A stretch of DNA of 64,000 nt from Hydrogenothermaceae bacterium (GCA_015490675.1 WFXI01000320.1:1-64000), one strand, 5' to 3'; positions 17,888-27,169 are shown, counted from the stretch's first letter. Notes: generated by a model from the sequence alone, not told the origin. Numbers and translations: made by a program.

Positions 17888-19769
17888 TTTTTCCCTCCTT
17901 TATTAAAAAGTTTCTATTTATAACTTCTCTTAAGTTTAATAAACCCTTCAAACTTTTATAGTTTTTTAAATTATTTAACACATATTCCAGATCTTTTAAA
18001 ACTCTTTCTTTTTCTAGTTCCCTAAGGCTCCCATACTTATATCCAAACCTAAAAAGTAGTTTTACAAGATTTGTTTTCTCCTTATTTGTGATATATGGAT
18101 TTTTAATAAGTTTATACTGGTATTTTTGTTCTTTTCCACTTGAAACCCTTAAAAGATCTACCCATAAATGCTTATAAGGACACGCCTTTGTATAAGGACC
18201 TTTTTCTACCCTCCTGTCCAAAAGAACATAAGTCTTACGTGTTTTGCCAGCTTTGTAATCTTTATATGTTATAGAGGTTTTAAGTTCAAAAATAAAAGGA
18301 AAATTTAAATATTTTCTTGGTATTTGATCTAAATTTATGTGTGTATTCTTTGATAAATTAGGGGCATAATATATCTGCATGCCACATCTGTTTTTAACTG
18401 TTAAAAATAATCCAGGAACCTCTTTTGTTCCAAGTACATCAAGTTTGAATTTTAGAATATTATCAATAGCCCTTTCTATCTTCTCTATTTTAGCAATCGC
18501 AACTTTTAGCTTATACCCTTTAAATTCAGGCACGTCTATGTAATCACCAATAGAATAATTCTTCCCTTTATACTGTATCTTTAAATTTTTCTTTATTAGT
18601 TTTGGGTTTTCTTTTAAAAGGTAAACTGTAACTTTTCTAAATGTTATGTTTTTTTCTTTACTAACTACTTCGTAAAGAATGTTATAAACACCTTCCTTAT
18701 CAAAAACTCCTTTTTGTATATCTTCTTTTGATTTTAAAGTTCCATCAGGAAGTTCAACTAAATAATTAACAAATTTTTCTTTTGTATGTATCGAAAATGA
18801 GCCGTAAAAAACTTTTCCCTGAATTTCTTCAGGAACTACATAGCTTGCCTGCTCTCCTTTTATTTCTAAATATTTTGAACTATCTGGATATACCACTATA
18901 GACATGTTGTTTATTGTTTCACCTTCTAAAAAGCGGGGATCTCTTACGTAATAAACTCTATAATCTTTGTTGTTTTCAGGAGTAAATTCAAAAACATTAT
19001 CTTTGAAAGATATATTTTGCAAACTGTTTTTAACAATTACATAAGAAGCTGGATAACTTAAATATATATGGTGATCCTCTATTGTGTAAGGAACTTCTTT
19101 AAAGGCCTTTGAAACAAAAACTATGTCTTTCTTAAAGTTTTCTTTTATATAGAATTTACCAGTTTCTGGGTCTTTCCAAAGAATTTTATTTTTTAGATTT
19201 GACAGTAATTCTTTCTCTTGCTTGAAATTTATTATCTTTTTATAAAGCCAAAAAGGTCCTTCAAATACTTCTATGTTATCATTCCATATATCTATTATAT
19301 TTTTTGATATTCTTTCTAGTCTTTCTACAAGCTTAGGATATTTTAGTATGTATTTAAATGTCGCAGATATTTTTTCAAAATCCTTCCTTACATTTTTATC
19401 ATTAAAATTTATATCTTTTCCTTTTTCAAAATATTTATATACAACATTTAAATATTTATCTATACGATGAACCGGAATAAAAGCATGTATAAATATAAGC
19501 TCTACTTTCCAGTTTCCTCCTACATCTTCCCTAAATAGATCATAATTAGATAAAAAATTTTTGAATGTTTTCCAGTAAGAGTTTATTTCTCTCTCTGGAA
19601 TAGGAGGGTCTGCACTCCAATAACGATTAGGGGTTGAAAACTGAGTTTTATATAGTAAAAAAGCTACAATTTCATGAGGAAGCTTACGATTTTTTAAAGA
19701 TTCTCCTTTTGATAAAATTTCCTGTATAAAGGGAAGTTCCCAAACAAGCAAAGGTTTATTATTTCCCAT
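17859..19769 (-). CDS. Unknown partner of DruE-like helicase
   Basis: A 636-residue soluble protein of unrecognised family, encoded immediately upstream of and overlapping the helicase gene. An N-terminal helical part (WSADPPIPEREINSYWKTFKN near residue 52) is followed by a beta-rich middle and a basic C terminus rich in Lys. One CPYKHLWVD segment is near residue 530. Co-translation suggests it works with the helicase, perhaps for target recognition. It matches no Druantia or DISARM subunit that I can identify, so it may define a new variant. Confidence 0.75.
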   Translation of the reverse strand: MGNNKPLLVWELPFIQEILSKGESLKNRKLPHEIVAFLLYKTQFSTPNRYWSADPPIPEREINSYWKTFKNFLSNYDLFREDVGGNWKVELIFIHAFIPVHRIDKYLNVVYKYFEKGKDINFNDKNVRKDFEKISATFKYILKYPKLVERLERISKNIIDIWNDNIEVFEGPFWLYKKIINFKQEKELLSNLKNKILWKDPETGKFYIKENFKKDIVFVSKAFKEVPYTIEDHHIYLSYPASYVIVKNSLQNISFKDNVFEFTPENNKDYRVYYVRDPRFLEGETINNMSIVVYPDSSKYLEIKGEQASYVVPEEIQGKVFYGSFSIHTKEKFVNYLVELPDGTLKSKEDIQKGVFDKEGVYNILYEVVSKEKNITFRKVTVYLLKENPKLIKKNLKIQYKGKNYSIGDYIDVPEFKGYKLKVAIAKIEKIERAIDNILKFKLDVLGTKEVPGLFLTVKNRCGMQIYYAPNLSKNTHINLDQIPRKYLNFPFIFELKTSITYKDYKAGKTRKTYVLLDRRVEKGPYTKACPYKHLWVDLLRVSSGKEQKYQYKLIKNPYITNKEKTNLVKLLFRFGYKYGSLRELEKERVLKDLEYVLNNLKNYKSLKGLLNLREVINRNFLIKEGKNEIKSYGST

Positions 19770-19783
19770 AATATTTTATTCTT

Positions 19784-19811
19784 TTGCTTTATTTTTATAC
19801 TAGTTTATAAT
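19784..19811 (+). promoter_or_regulatory. Sigma70-like promoter of nuclease/helicase operon
   Basis: TTGCTT (19784-19789), a 16-base spacer and TATAAT (19806-19811), 33 bases before the ATG at 19844. It lies in the 74-bp divergent gap shared with the 636-residue gene, so the two defence operons may be co-regulated. Confidence 0.5.
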
Positions 19812-19843
19812 AGGTAAAAAATCAAGCAATTTGGGGAAATTTA

Positions 19844-21658
19844 ATGCTATTTGAATTCTCTAAAACATTATCTCCAAGTAAAATAGCTCAACTTGAATCT
19901 TTTAAGTGTCCAATAAAAGATTTAGATTATTTTAACAACACTTTAATTTCTCCATCTGGAAGAATTCAGCCATATAAGGAAATAATAGGTAAAGATTTTG
20001 AAAAGTTTGTCTTTACAAATTATAAGGAAGCAGATGAAATTGTGGATTTTTCAACACTTGGAATCGATAATTTAGATAGTGCCAAAGGAAAGTTAGATGA
20101 AATTATAGAAGAAGGAAAAACTTATCTTTTCCACAATTATGAAAGCAACGGTATTGCTTTAAAAAGAAAAAATTTAGATATTGACGTAACTCAGGATGTT
20201 ATAAACTTAGATAGTAAAGACCTAAAAAATTTAAAAAATCTAATTGAAAAAAGAATTTCAATAGATAATCAATATATTTATTTAGATGGCTTTCTTGCTA
20301 AGAAAAAGGACGGAAAGATCTATATTAAAGTTGTTGAGGTTAAATCTTCCAAAGAAGTCCAGAAAAGCCATATTTTTCAAGCTCTTTGGTATGCAGTCGC
20401 AGTTGAGAACTGCTTTAAAGATTTAGTAGTAGTTGAAAATGAAATAGAAATTATAACAAGACCGCTAGCTGGTAAATATGAAAGAAATAACATTAAAATA
20501 GCTTCTAAAATTAAATCTCTATTTTCTTTTTTAGAATCTATTTTAAAAAGAGTTCAAAGTTACAATGAAGATGAAATACCCCCTTTAAATCAGATGTGTG
20601 AAAGTTGCAACAAAATAAATAACTGTTTCATAAAGTCTGTAGGTAAAAAAAGCATTTTTCTTCTTAAAAGCATAAAAAAGGAAGCATATTATTTAAATAA
20701 AAAAGGATATAAAGAAATTAACTCTATACATAAAGATATTGATAAACTTGAAGATACCATACTGATTTCTCCTTTTAAAGTTGAAACTGAGATTATTAAT
20801 AATAAAGGATTTTACAAGGATTTAAGCAAACTTCCTGAGGCTAACAGCCCTACTTTGACACTTAAAATACCCAAAAGCATTGCAGGTTTCACTTTAATAC
20901 CAAATCCTGTTTATCACGTTCCTCTTGCTTTATCTGTGTTTTTTTACGGCAAGAATATAGATATTTCTAGCATTTTTAATAATTATGAAGAAAATACCAT
21001 AGGAGATTTTAAGTTTTCTTCTTTTGTTATTTATCCTATAAAAGAGCATGATTTAGAAAAATACGAAAATTACATTCTTGAACTTTTATTTTCTATATTT
21101 GAGTTTTTGAAAGAGCTGGAAACTGAAATTTCTGTCCTTTACTTTGACGATAAATCTAAAAGGGCTTTATCTTCTTTTCTTTTTTATCACCTTAAAAAAA
21201 GTAAAAAAATAGAAGATCTAATTTCTGCTTATAAAGCATCTTCATTTTCTGACAGCCTTGAAATGGAAGGGTACAAAGAAACAGGTTTTATACTCCAGGA
21301 GTTCTTACTTCTTAACGGAGCAATGACAAATGAACCTTACAATTTTAAACTATCTGGAATTAGAAGCCTTGGAAATAAATTAAATGGAAGTTTTAAATTT
21401 AACTACATACCATTTTCAAATACTCCGCTTAAAAAATCTATTACTATAGATATTGACGATAGCAAAATACTTGAGGTGCAAAAGTATTTTTGGACTCCTT
21501 TAAGCGAAGTGATAAGCCAGGAAATAAAAGTACCTGAAATATTTGAATATAAGGAAAATTTCTCTTTTTATTTAAAACCTGACAAGGAAATCCCTCTTAT
21601 TGAATATCTTTCTTTAATTAATTTTGAAACAGCCGGAATTTTAAAAATTAGGGAGTAA
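19844..21658 (+). CDS. Cas4/RecB-like PD-(D/E)XK nuclease
   Basis: A 604-residue protein whose first 270 residues form a Cas4/AddB-like nuclease. Active-site residues: D148 (YLDGF), E165-V-K167 (VVEVKSS) and a QxxxY-type motif at Q179-Y183 (FQALWYA). Four cysteines, C22 plus C252, C255 and C261 (CESCNKINNC), match the 1+3 layout of the Cas4/AddB iron-sulfur cluster. The C-terminal 330 residues are not recognised. The stop is 2 bases before the start of the SF1 helicase, so together they resemble a Dna2 nuclease-helicase split into two chains. Likely defence or DNA processing. Confidence 0.8.
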   Translation: MLFEFSKTLSPSKIAQLESFKCPIKDLDYFNNTLISPSGRIQPYKEIIGKDFEKFVFTNYKEADEIVDFSTLGIDNLDSAKGKLDEIIEEGKTYLFHNYESNGIALKRKNLDIDVTQDVINLDSKDLKNLKNLIEKRISIDNQYIYLDGFLAKKKDGKIYIKVVEVKSSKEVQKSHIFQALWYAVAVENCFKDLVVVENEIEIITRPLAGKYERNNIKIASKIKSLFSFLESILKRVQSYNEDEIPPLNQMCESCNKINNCFIKSVGKKSIFLLKSIKKEAYYLNKKGYKEINSIHKDIDKLEDTILISPFKVETEIINNKGFYKDLSKLPEANSPTLTLKIPKSIAGFTLIPNPVYHVPLALSVFFYGKNIDISSIFNNYEENTIGDFKFSSFVIYPIKEHDLEKYENYILELLFSIFEFLKELETEISVLYFDDKSKRALSSFLFYHLKKSKKIEDLISAYKASSFSDSLEMEGYKETGFILQEFLLLNGAMTNEPYNFKLSGIRSLGNKLNGSFKFNYIPFSNTPLKKSITIDIDDSKILEVQKYFWTPLSEVISQEIKVPEIFEYKENFSFYLKPDKEIPLIEYLSLINFETAGILKIRE

Positions 21659-21660
21659 AG

Positions 21661-23892
21661 ATGAGCTATTTTGAAAAAGCAAAAAAGATTGTTGATGATA
21701 TTTTCTTTGATAAAAAAGCTTATCTTGCAGATACCTTTTTAAACATAAATAGCTATGAAGACTTTAAAAACATAAGCCAAAAAAGTTTATCAGGCATTTT
21801 ATACGATAAAAGTATAGATATAAATAAGTTCACATCAGGCGATTACATACTTATAAATAAACATATATTTAATCTTTATAAAGAAATAGCAAAAACATTG
21901 TTGATAGATAACTACTATGATGAAAAATTCTCAACCGGATTTTTATATCTTTTATACTTTCTAAACTTTAATGCTTTAAATATGGCTACAGTAATAAAAA
22001 ACAAATCAGAAAGCTTAATATTTTTACCTACATCTTCTTTTGATTTTGCTTTACATGAAAAACTTTATTTTGACATTATCTCACCTAAAAAGGAAATAAT
22101 TGATAATTTCTTTAAAGATTTACTTGAAAATGAAAATGTAAAATATGAAATTGAAGATTCTTTTTTGAATAGTCTGGAAAAAACTTATGAGAATTATGTA
22201 AGTGAGGAAGGTCTTATATATCTTAAAGAGCAGATTGAAAGTGTTAAAAATACCCTAAATTACAAACTTTCAAATATTAAAGGTGTTGCCGGATCTGCAA
22301 AAACATTTACAGGTATGCTTTCTTTAATTTCTTGCTGCTGCCATTTTAAGAAAAAAGAAAAAAACCCTTATAAAGTGCTTGTTACAGGACATACATATAA
22401 ATCAGTTGAAGAAGCCCTAAGAAAGTTAAGTGAAATAACAAAAAACAACGCAATAAAAACCTTTTTAAATGAAAATAACATATCAAAAATAAAAGCATTC
22501 TTTTTAACATCTCTATCTAAAAAGGAATCTACCAAAAATTTAGAAAATTTATCTAATGATGTACTTGATGTTTATGTTGATAACGAGTTTAAAGGCTTTG
22601 ATAATGAAAATTATGATGCATATTTTCTTTTTCTCCCTCTTCCTATAATAACTTCTGCTATTACCGATATTGACATTGCAACAAACCAGTATCACTTTTC
22701 TTATGTAAAAAATATTTTGGCTGCTACAATTAAAGGGAAAAAAGTTTCTAACTTAATACAAAGCATAGCAAACTCAGCATTCTCTAGACTAGATAACTTG
22801 AAACTTCCTTATGAAATAAATGAGGATTTTAACCATATTCATATTGAAGAAGCTTCTCAGTTTAGTGCAGTTAACTTATCTGCTATAGCAAGCCTTATAA
22901 AACCAGAAAAGATATTGAGATTTTCTTTTTCAGGAGATCCAAAACAGCTTAGCTCCATATATAACTACAAAATGACTAAAATTAACCTTCTTCGAATAGG
23001 TGCTTTTTACAACCTGTTTACTTTATTTGAAGATACTAATATAAAAACTTCATATCTTAATTATTCACTTAGAAATCCTAAATATATAACTGATATTATT
23101 AAAGATATTTACCCTGAATTTGACCTAAAGGTTTTAAATTCAAATTTAGATACTCTCTATCTTAAATACAGCACAGAATTCGAAAAGGCTATTAGTGAAG
23201 CTCTTCCCGTTTTTAGAATCTCTTACGACATTATTTCAAAAAAGCCTTTTAAAAACAAACTAACTACTGAGAATATGTTTGAAACTTTTATAGCTAAAAA
23301 AATTTTAAATTTTATAGAAAATTTGATTAGTAAAGATTACTTTATACTTACATTATTTAAAAAGCAGGAAATTGACCTTTTAAAAAATAATATTAAAAAT
23401 TGCGGTACAGTTGATAAAATGCAGGGAAAAGAAGCTTACTTAACAGGGATTTTAACTTCAAGTTACGATATGGAATATGCATCTAAAATTATTCCTTTTA
23501 TAGCCGTTCCAAACAGAATAAATGTTGCATTTACAAGAACAAAGAGGTTTTTCTTCATGGTTTCTTCTAAAAATTTAGAATACTCTTTATATAATTATTA
23601 CTCCGGATTTAAAGAGATTGATGAATTTGAGTTAGGATATAAAATTACAAAAAATAAAACTATTGATGAAAAAAAAGTCAAAAATCTGTTAGTTAACTTT
23701 GATATTAACCTTGGTATTTACATACTTCAAAAGTTTATTAACCAAACAAGTGAAAAAGTAGGAGAGTTTTATATCCCTCTTTCGCTAAATAACGAGTTCT
23801 TAGAAATTCTTGAATCAGCAGAAATTGAAAATAAAATTCCTAAAAGTGAGAATTATATTATATTAGATATATTTAAATTAAAAGGTTCTTAA
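21661..23892 (+). CDS. SF1 helicase (UPF1/Dna2-like)
   Basis: A 743-residue superfamily 1 helicase: Walker A GVAGSAKT at 208-215 (Ala before Lys, a variant of the usual GxGKT), Walker B HIHIEEASQ, motif III FSGDPKQLS, motif IV/V KMQGKEAYLTG and motif VI NRINVAFTRTKRFF. The first 200 residues carry no known domain. Coupled to the upstream Cas4-like nuclease gene (2-base gap) and to a membrane protease gene downstream (2-base gap). Probably unwinds DNA for the nuclease; direction of movement cannot be told from sequence. Confidence 0.85.
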   Translation: MSYFEKAKKIVDDIFFDKKAYLADTFLNINSYEDFKNISQKSLSGILYDKSIDINKFTSGDYILINKHIFNLYKEIAKTLLIDNYYDEKFSTGFLYLLYFLNFNALNMATVIKNKSESLIFLPTSSFDFALHEKLYFDIISPKKEIIDNFFKDLLENENVKYEIEDSFLNSLEKTYENYVSEEGLIYLKEQIESVKNTLNYKLSNIKGVAGSAKTFTGMLSLISCCCHFKKKEKNPYKVLVTGHTYKSVEEALRKLSEITKNNAIKTFLNENNISKIKAFFLTSLSKKESTKNLENLSNDVLDVYVDNEFKGFDNENYDAYFLFLPLPIITSAITDIDIATNQYHFSYVKNILAATIKGKKVSNLIQSIANSAFSRLDNLKLPYEINEDFNHIHIEEASQFSAVNLSAIASLIKPEKILRFSFSGDPKQLSSIYNYKMTKINLLRIGAFYNLFTLFEDTNIKTSYLNYSLRNPKYITDIIKDIYPEFDLKVLNSNLDTLYLKYSTEFEKAISEALPVFRISYDIISKKPFKNKLTTENMFETFIAKKILNFIENLISKDYFILTLFKKQEIDLLKNNIKNCGTVDKMQGKEAYLTGILTSSYDMEYASKIIPFIAVPNRINVAFTRTKRFFFMVSSKNLEYSLYNYYSGFKEIDEFELGYKITKNKTIDEKKVKNLLVNFDINLGIYILQKFINQTSEKVGEFYIPLSLNNEFLEILESAEIENKIPKSENYIILDIFKLKGS

Positions 23893-23894
23893 AT

Positions 23895-24344
23895 ATGCAT
23901 AAAACACCTTACTACATATATATTCTTCTAAATTCAGCAATTAAGCTTCCCTCTACATTCTTGCATGAAATTGCTCATGTTGTTGTTGCCCTTTTACTTG
24001 GATGCAGAGTAAAAGGTTTTTCTATTTTTCCAAAAATAGAAGATGAAGGTTTTATCACTTTTGGACAGGTACAAGTAGGAGCAAGATTTCCTGGAGTTTT
24101 ATTCCTTGTTGGCCTTGCTCCTATAATATGGAATATCATTGCTTTTTTTATATATATTTATGATGTAATCATTATAAATAAATTTATAACTTATGCTGTC
24201 ATTCTATGTCTAATATCTGCAGGAATTCCGTCTTATCAGGATACATTTCTTGCTTTTAAAGGGCTAATATCTTTTTCAGGAGCAATAATTGCTGCTTTAC
24301 TGATTTTAGTAATAATAACATTTTATTATGCAATTCAACTTTAA
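23895..24344 (+). CDS. Membrane metalloprotease-like protein (HExxH, M50-like)
   Basis: A 149-residue membrane protein with a zinc-protease motif HEIAH at residues 24-28 inside the first hydrophobic helix, followed by GCRVKGF and a further three to four membrane helices. This resembles minimal M50 site-2 proteases, but the usual second motif (NxxPxxxxDG) is not clear; SYQD near residue 117 might supply the third ligand. Third gene of the nuclease-helicase operon, an unusual companion. It could act in signalling or in membrane-level abortive defence (inference). The 3' end overlaps the convergent gene by 4 bases. Confidence 0.65.
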   Translation: MHKTPYYIYILLNSAIKLPSTFLHEIAHVVVALLLGCRVKGFSIFPKIEDEGFITFGQVQVGARFPGVLFLVGLAPIIWNIIAFFIYIYDVIIINKFITYAVILCLISAGIPSYQDTFLAFKGLISFSGAIIAALLILVIITFYYAIQL

Positions 24345-24952
24345 AATGGTAATTCATCCCCTTCATCGAAATCCATCTCATTAACTAATCTCTCTATTTC
24401 TTCATCTGTTAAATCATCCAGTAATGATTCTTCTATATCTTCTTCTATTGGATAATCTTGTATTTCTTCTTCAGATATATCACATTCCATATCTACTGGT
24501 GTTACTATAGTATTAGTATTTTGGTGATCTTCAAAAACTTCTTCATCCTGTGACTCCTCATCTGAAATATGCGATAATGCATCAAGCTCTTCTTTACTAG
24601 GTTCTCTTTCTTCTTTTTCCTCTATAAGGGATTGAAAAAGTTCATCTATACCTGCTAAAGTTTCTAATACATATTCCTCTATAATAGAATCTTCTTCATT
24701 TCCAAACACATCATACTTGTCCATTAAATATATATTACTAAAACCTGTATTTTGAGCTTCAAAGTATAATTCTTTGGCTTTATTTGCAAATTTTTCTCTT
24801 AACTGCCTTTTTAACTGCTGCGATACTTCTAATGATTCTATTATTCTTAATGCTACATACTCATAATCTAAATAAGTATATGGTAAGGGAGATAAAGAGT
24901 CTTTGACTTGCTTGTCTATAGTTTTAACTAAATCTTTAAATGATTTATTCAT
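24341..24952 (-). CDS. Acidic protein with SSB-like C-terminal tip
   Basis: A 203-residue protein: a helical, roughly neutral N-terminal 110 residues, then an extremely acidic tail (residues 110-203) ending FDEGDELPF. The last residues copy the SSB C-terminal tip (acidic residues then PF) that docks on RecO, Exo I, PriA and others, but no OB fold is visible. It may therefore bind SSB partners or mimic SSB or DNA. It is a single minus-strand gene; a GAGGAGA ribosome site is just upstream of the ATG. No family recognised. Confidence 0.65.
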   Translation of the reverse strand: MNKSFKDLVKTIDKQVKDSLSPLPYTYLDYEYVALRIIESLEVSQQLKRQLREKFANKAKELYFEAQNTGFSNIYLMDKYDVFGNEEDSIIEEYVLETLAGIDELFQSLIEEKEEREPSKEELDALSHISDEESQDEEVFEDHQNTNTIVTPVDMECDISEEEIQDYPIEEDIEESLLDDLTDEEIERLVNEMDFDEGDELPF

Positions 24953-25084
24953 CTAATAAATCTCCTCTATATTTTTCTTCTCTTTCTTATATTCGTTCAA
25001 AAAACATAAAAAATCAACTATTTTTTTTAGTTTAGTATTTTTCCATTCAGTTGAGCAAATTTTTTTTATTTTTTCCAAAAAATT

Positions 25085-25106
25085 TTGATTATAAAATTAT
25101 AATCAA
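25085..25106. promoter_or_regulatory. Palindromic operator copy 3
   Basis: TTGATTATAA-AA-TTATAATCAA, 10-base arms. It lies in the 281-base gap between the acidic-protein gene and the gene at 25234, upstream of hairpin leader copy 2. Confidence 0.7.
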
Positions 25107-25159
25107 TAGATAAAACTAAAAATAAAAAATTTTTCTCTCTCTCAATAAAATATTAAATA

Positions 25160-25218
25160 GTTGTAAAAAATAAAAGTTCATTTACGAGGGCGATTGTTAT
25201 CGCCCCAAGTTAAAAAAT
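25160..25218 (+). promoter_or_regulatory. Hairpin leader copy 2
   Basis: Box TAAAAGTTCATTTACGAG, hairpin GGGCGAT-tgtt-ATCGCCC (25188-25205), AAGTTAAAAAATT spacer and GAGGAGG before the ATG at 25234. TGAG is CGAG here. Confidence 0.6.
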
Positions 25219-25233
25219 TAGAGGAGGTTATAG

Positions 25234-25665
25234 ATGGGTGTTGAGTTATTTATCCACCGAAAGCATAAGAATGGTGTAGTTGAAAGTATTGAAGTGCCTA
25301 GAAGTGCAAAGATTTACTCTTGGATTATTAACAACCTGGGCAAGAAAAAAAGTCCTTACTGGGTTGAAGGAAAAATTGGACAAAAAGAATATGAAAAAAT
25401 TCTAGCTGCATGGATAGCAGGAAGATTTATCTATACAGTAAATGAACCTAACTTCCAATGGGAGCTCAGCTGTTATATAGGGGTTAACTATCCAGAAATT
25501 ATAGAAAAATTTGAGTCAGGAGAATTAAAAAATATACCTGAAGAAATAATAAGAGAGTTTTTAGAAAAAGAAAGAGAATTTCAAGGAAACGAAGCAAAAA
25601 GAGTTGTGGAATTCATTAGAGAAGGTTTAGAAAAAAATTGCAAAATAACTTTTTCAGCTGCATAA
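25234..25665 (+). CDS. Hypothetical protein
   Basis: A 143-residue soluble protein, no family recognised. It has many Trp and Tyr residues in the first 90 (YSWIINNLG, PYWVEG, AAWIAGRFIY, FQWELSC), then a charged helical C terminus. It carries both a palindromic operator and a hairpin leader, as does the gene at 9356, so the two are probably co-regulated. A small plasmid regulator or accessory factor is possible. Confidence 0.7.
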   Translation: MGVELFIHRKHKNGVVESIEVPRSAKIYSWIINNLGKKKSPYWVEGKIGQKEYEKILAAWIAGRFIYTVNEPNFQWELSCYIGVNYPEIIEKFESGELKNIPEEIIREFLEKEREFQGNEAKRVVEFIREGLEKNCKITFSAA

Positions 25666-25676
25666 ATACATAAAAC

Positions 25677-25695
25677 AAGGGGCTTGATGCCCCTT
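25677..25695 (+). promoter_or_regulatory. Hairpin before gene at 25714
   Basis: AAGGGGC-ttgat-GCCCCTT (7-bp stem) followed 6 bases later by AAAGGAG and the ATG at 25714. Similar placement to the leader hairpins, but without the upstream GTT boxes. Confidence 0.5.
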
Positions 25696-25713
25696 TATGA
25701 AAAGGAGAAAAAA

Positions 25714-26043
25714 ATGAAAAAATTAAATTTAAACAAAATAATAAAAGCATCTTCCCAAAAACCAAAATCAACTATAAAAGTAGATTTAGAATCAAATTTT
25801 CCAATTCCTTTAAAATCAACTGTTTTTCTGGATAAAAAGAACAACAAAAGAATAACAATAATTTGCAAAGAAACTAATCCATTTACATTAAAAATCTTCG
25901 CTAAAGCCGTTTTTCTAATGTATAGAAAAAAATTTTTGTTAACTCCTAATAAAATTACATTTTTAACTCCAGAAGGTAAAAAAACTTACAAAAACAGAGA
26001 AATAGAACTAGTTACTTTAGATCCTTTATTTAAATTCATTTAA
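25714..26043 (+). CDS. Small basic hypothetical protein
   Basis: About 109 residues, strongly basic with many Lys, and beta-type segments in the middle (VFLDKKNNKRITIICKE). The ATG at 25714, 7 bases after AAAGGAG, is preferred over an in-frame upstream codon at 25684 that lies inside a hairpin. No family recognised; the charge suggests nucleic-acid binding. It follows the 143-residue gene by 48 bases. Confidence 0.6.
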   Translation: MKKLNLNKIIKASSQKPKSTIKVDLESNFPIPLKSTVFLDKKNNKRITIICKETNPFTLKIFAKAVFLMYRKKFLLTPNKITFLTPEGKKTYKNREIELVTLDPLFKFI

Positions 26044-26049
26044 TAAAAT

Positions 26050-26610
26050 TTAATGTACTTTTCTTATATCCTCTTCAAACAAAGTTAGTAAATCTATAAG
26101 CCTATCTTCTTTTTTATATAAAATCTCCGCATCTATTAAAATTTGATGGACCCTTTCTTCTATAACAAGCATACTTCCACTTATATCTTCTATTAAAAAA
26201 GGTATATACGGGTTTATTTGAGTATAAGGAGTTATAAGTTCTAAATATGCTCTGGTTTTTACCATCATATCTTCCTGTTGCTTTCCTAAAGCTTTAGGTT
26301 CCCTTAATAAAAATAAATAAAGTTTCCTATTGTCTTTTTCCCCTATTAAATAAACTTTTACATTTTTTCTTATAAAGTTGGTATCTTTTAAAAACGGAAA
26401 TTTATTAAAAGGTACTATCTTATTTTTATCTTCATCTATAATCCTAAAATCATAGACTATTTCTCCATTATTAATGTTAAAAACAACTGAGTTTTCTTCT
26501 GGATCTTCATAAATTTCTTCACTTACTACTAAATTCTTAAAGGGTCCTCTTGGATATTCTTTTTTTAATAAATTAACTGAATTTAAATTTTTGCTATATC
26601 TTTGCCTCAT
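26050..26610 (-). CDS. Hypothetical protein
   Basis: A 186-residue soluble protein of mixed structure, acidic in the middle (EEIYEDPEENSVVFN) and with a helical C terminus. No known motif or membrane segment. Single minus-strand gene, convergent with the 25714 gene (6-base gap). Its start follows GGAGAATATT, a good ribosome site. Function unknown. Confidence 0.65.
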   Translation of the reverse strand: MRQRYSKNLNSVNLLKKEYPRGPFKNLVVSEEIYEDPEENSVVFNINNGEIVYDFRIIDEDKNKIVPFNKFPFLKDTNFIRKNVKVYLIGEKDNRKLYLFLLREPKALGKQQEDMMVKTRAYLELITPYTQINPYIPFLIEDISGSMLVIEERVHQILIDAEILYKKEDRLIDLLTLFEEDIRKVH

Positions 26611-26723
26611 AATATTCTCCTAATGATTTTTCATAAATTTTTTAGTAAATATTTTATCTGAAAATCTAATATATCATCGCCTCTTACTCTCATTATAGAT
26701 ATCAACAAAAAAAAATCCAGCAG

Positions 26724-26797
26724 TTTAAAAAGTAAAAAATAAAAAAGTTAAAAAAATGAAAGGGCTTTCAAGCCCTTCAGAAAAAAATACAGGAGGA
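26724..26797 (+). promoter_or_regulatory. Hairpin leader copy 3
   Basis: Two boxes (AAAAAGTAAAAAAT and AAAAAAGTTAAA) 15 bases apart, TGAA, hairpin AAGGGCTT-tc-AAGCCCTT (26760-26777) and AGGAGG before the ATG at 26805. Confidence 0.6.
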
Positions 26798-26804
26798 AAT
26801 AAAC

Positions 26805-26912
26805 ATGGAAGATATAAAAATTATATTAGAAATAATAGCCACTATTTTATCAATATTTCTAGCAGCTATTGAAATAGCAAAAGCATTAGCAAAAAATGAT
26901 AAGCCCCCTTGA
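26805..26912 (+). CDS. 35-residue membrane miniprotein
   Basis: ATG 8 bases after ACAGGAGG opens a 35-codon frame with one hydrophobic helix (ILEIIATILSIFLAAIEIA) and a charged end (KNDKPP). It is preceded by a full hairpin leader, which argues that it is translated. Single-pass miniproteins of this type can be toxins, holin-like proteins or membrane regulators; no partner is proven. Confidence 0.6.
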   Translation: MEDIKIILEIIATILSIFLAAIEIAKALAKNDKPP

Positions 26913-26971
26913 TAAAAATAGATAAGTAATACTTGTAACAAAATTTCTATAAAACGGGAGGAGAATTAGAA

Positions 26972-27157
26972 ATGAAAAGGTTTACAATAATATGGCTTTT
27001 GGTAGTTTCAATAATAATAGAAATGGCTTTGCTTATTACATTATTCGAAATAGTAAAAATAACTGATGCAAGTCTTATAAAAGAATTTATCTTTGCACTT
27101 GGCTTTTCTTTATTATGCAACCTATCCCAGATATTAAAGTTTATTTCTAATAATTAA
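26972..27157 (+). CDS. 61-residue two-helix membrane protein
   Basis: Small protein with two hydrophobic helices (about residues 5-28 and 37-55) and few charged residues. CGGGAGGAG lies 8 bases before the ATG. No family recognised. It sits between two other miniproteins in a short same-strand series downstream of hairpin leader copy 3. Confidence 0.6.
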   Translation: MKRFTIIWLLVVSIIIEMALLITLFEIVKITDASLIKEFIFALGFSLLCNLSQILKFISNN

Positions 27158-27169
27158 AAGGAGAAAAAA

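Noticed and set aside
24959..24974. CTCCTCTA complementary to TAGAGGAG before the gene at 25234, like the leader anti-SD pairs
   Set aside because: This stretch is the ribosome site of the minus-strand gene at 24952 read on the other strand, so complementarity between two ribosome sites is expected by function and is 240 bases away.
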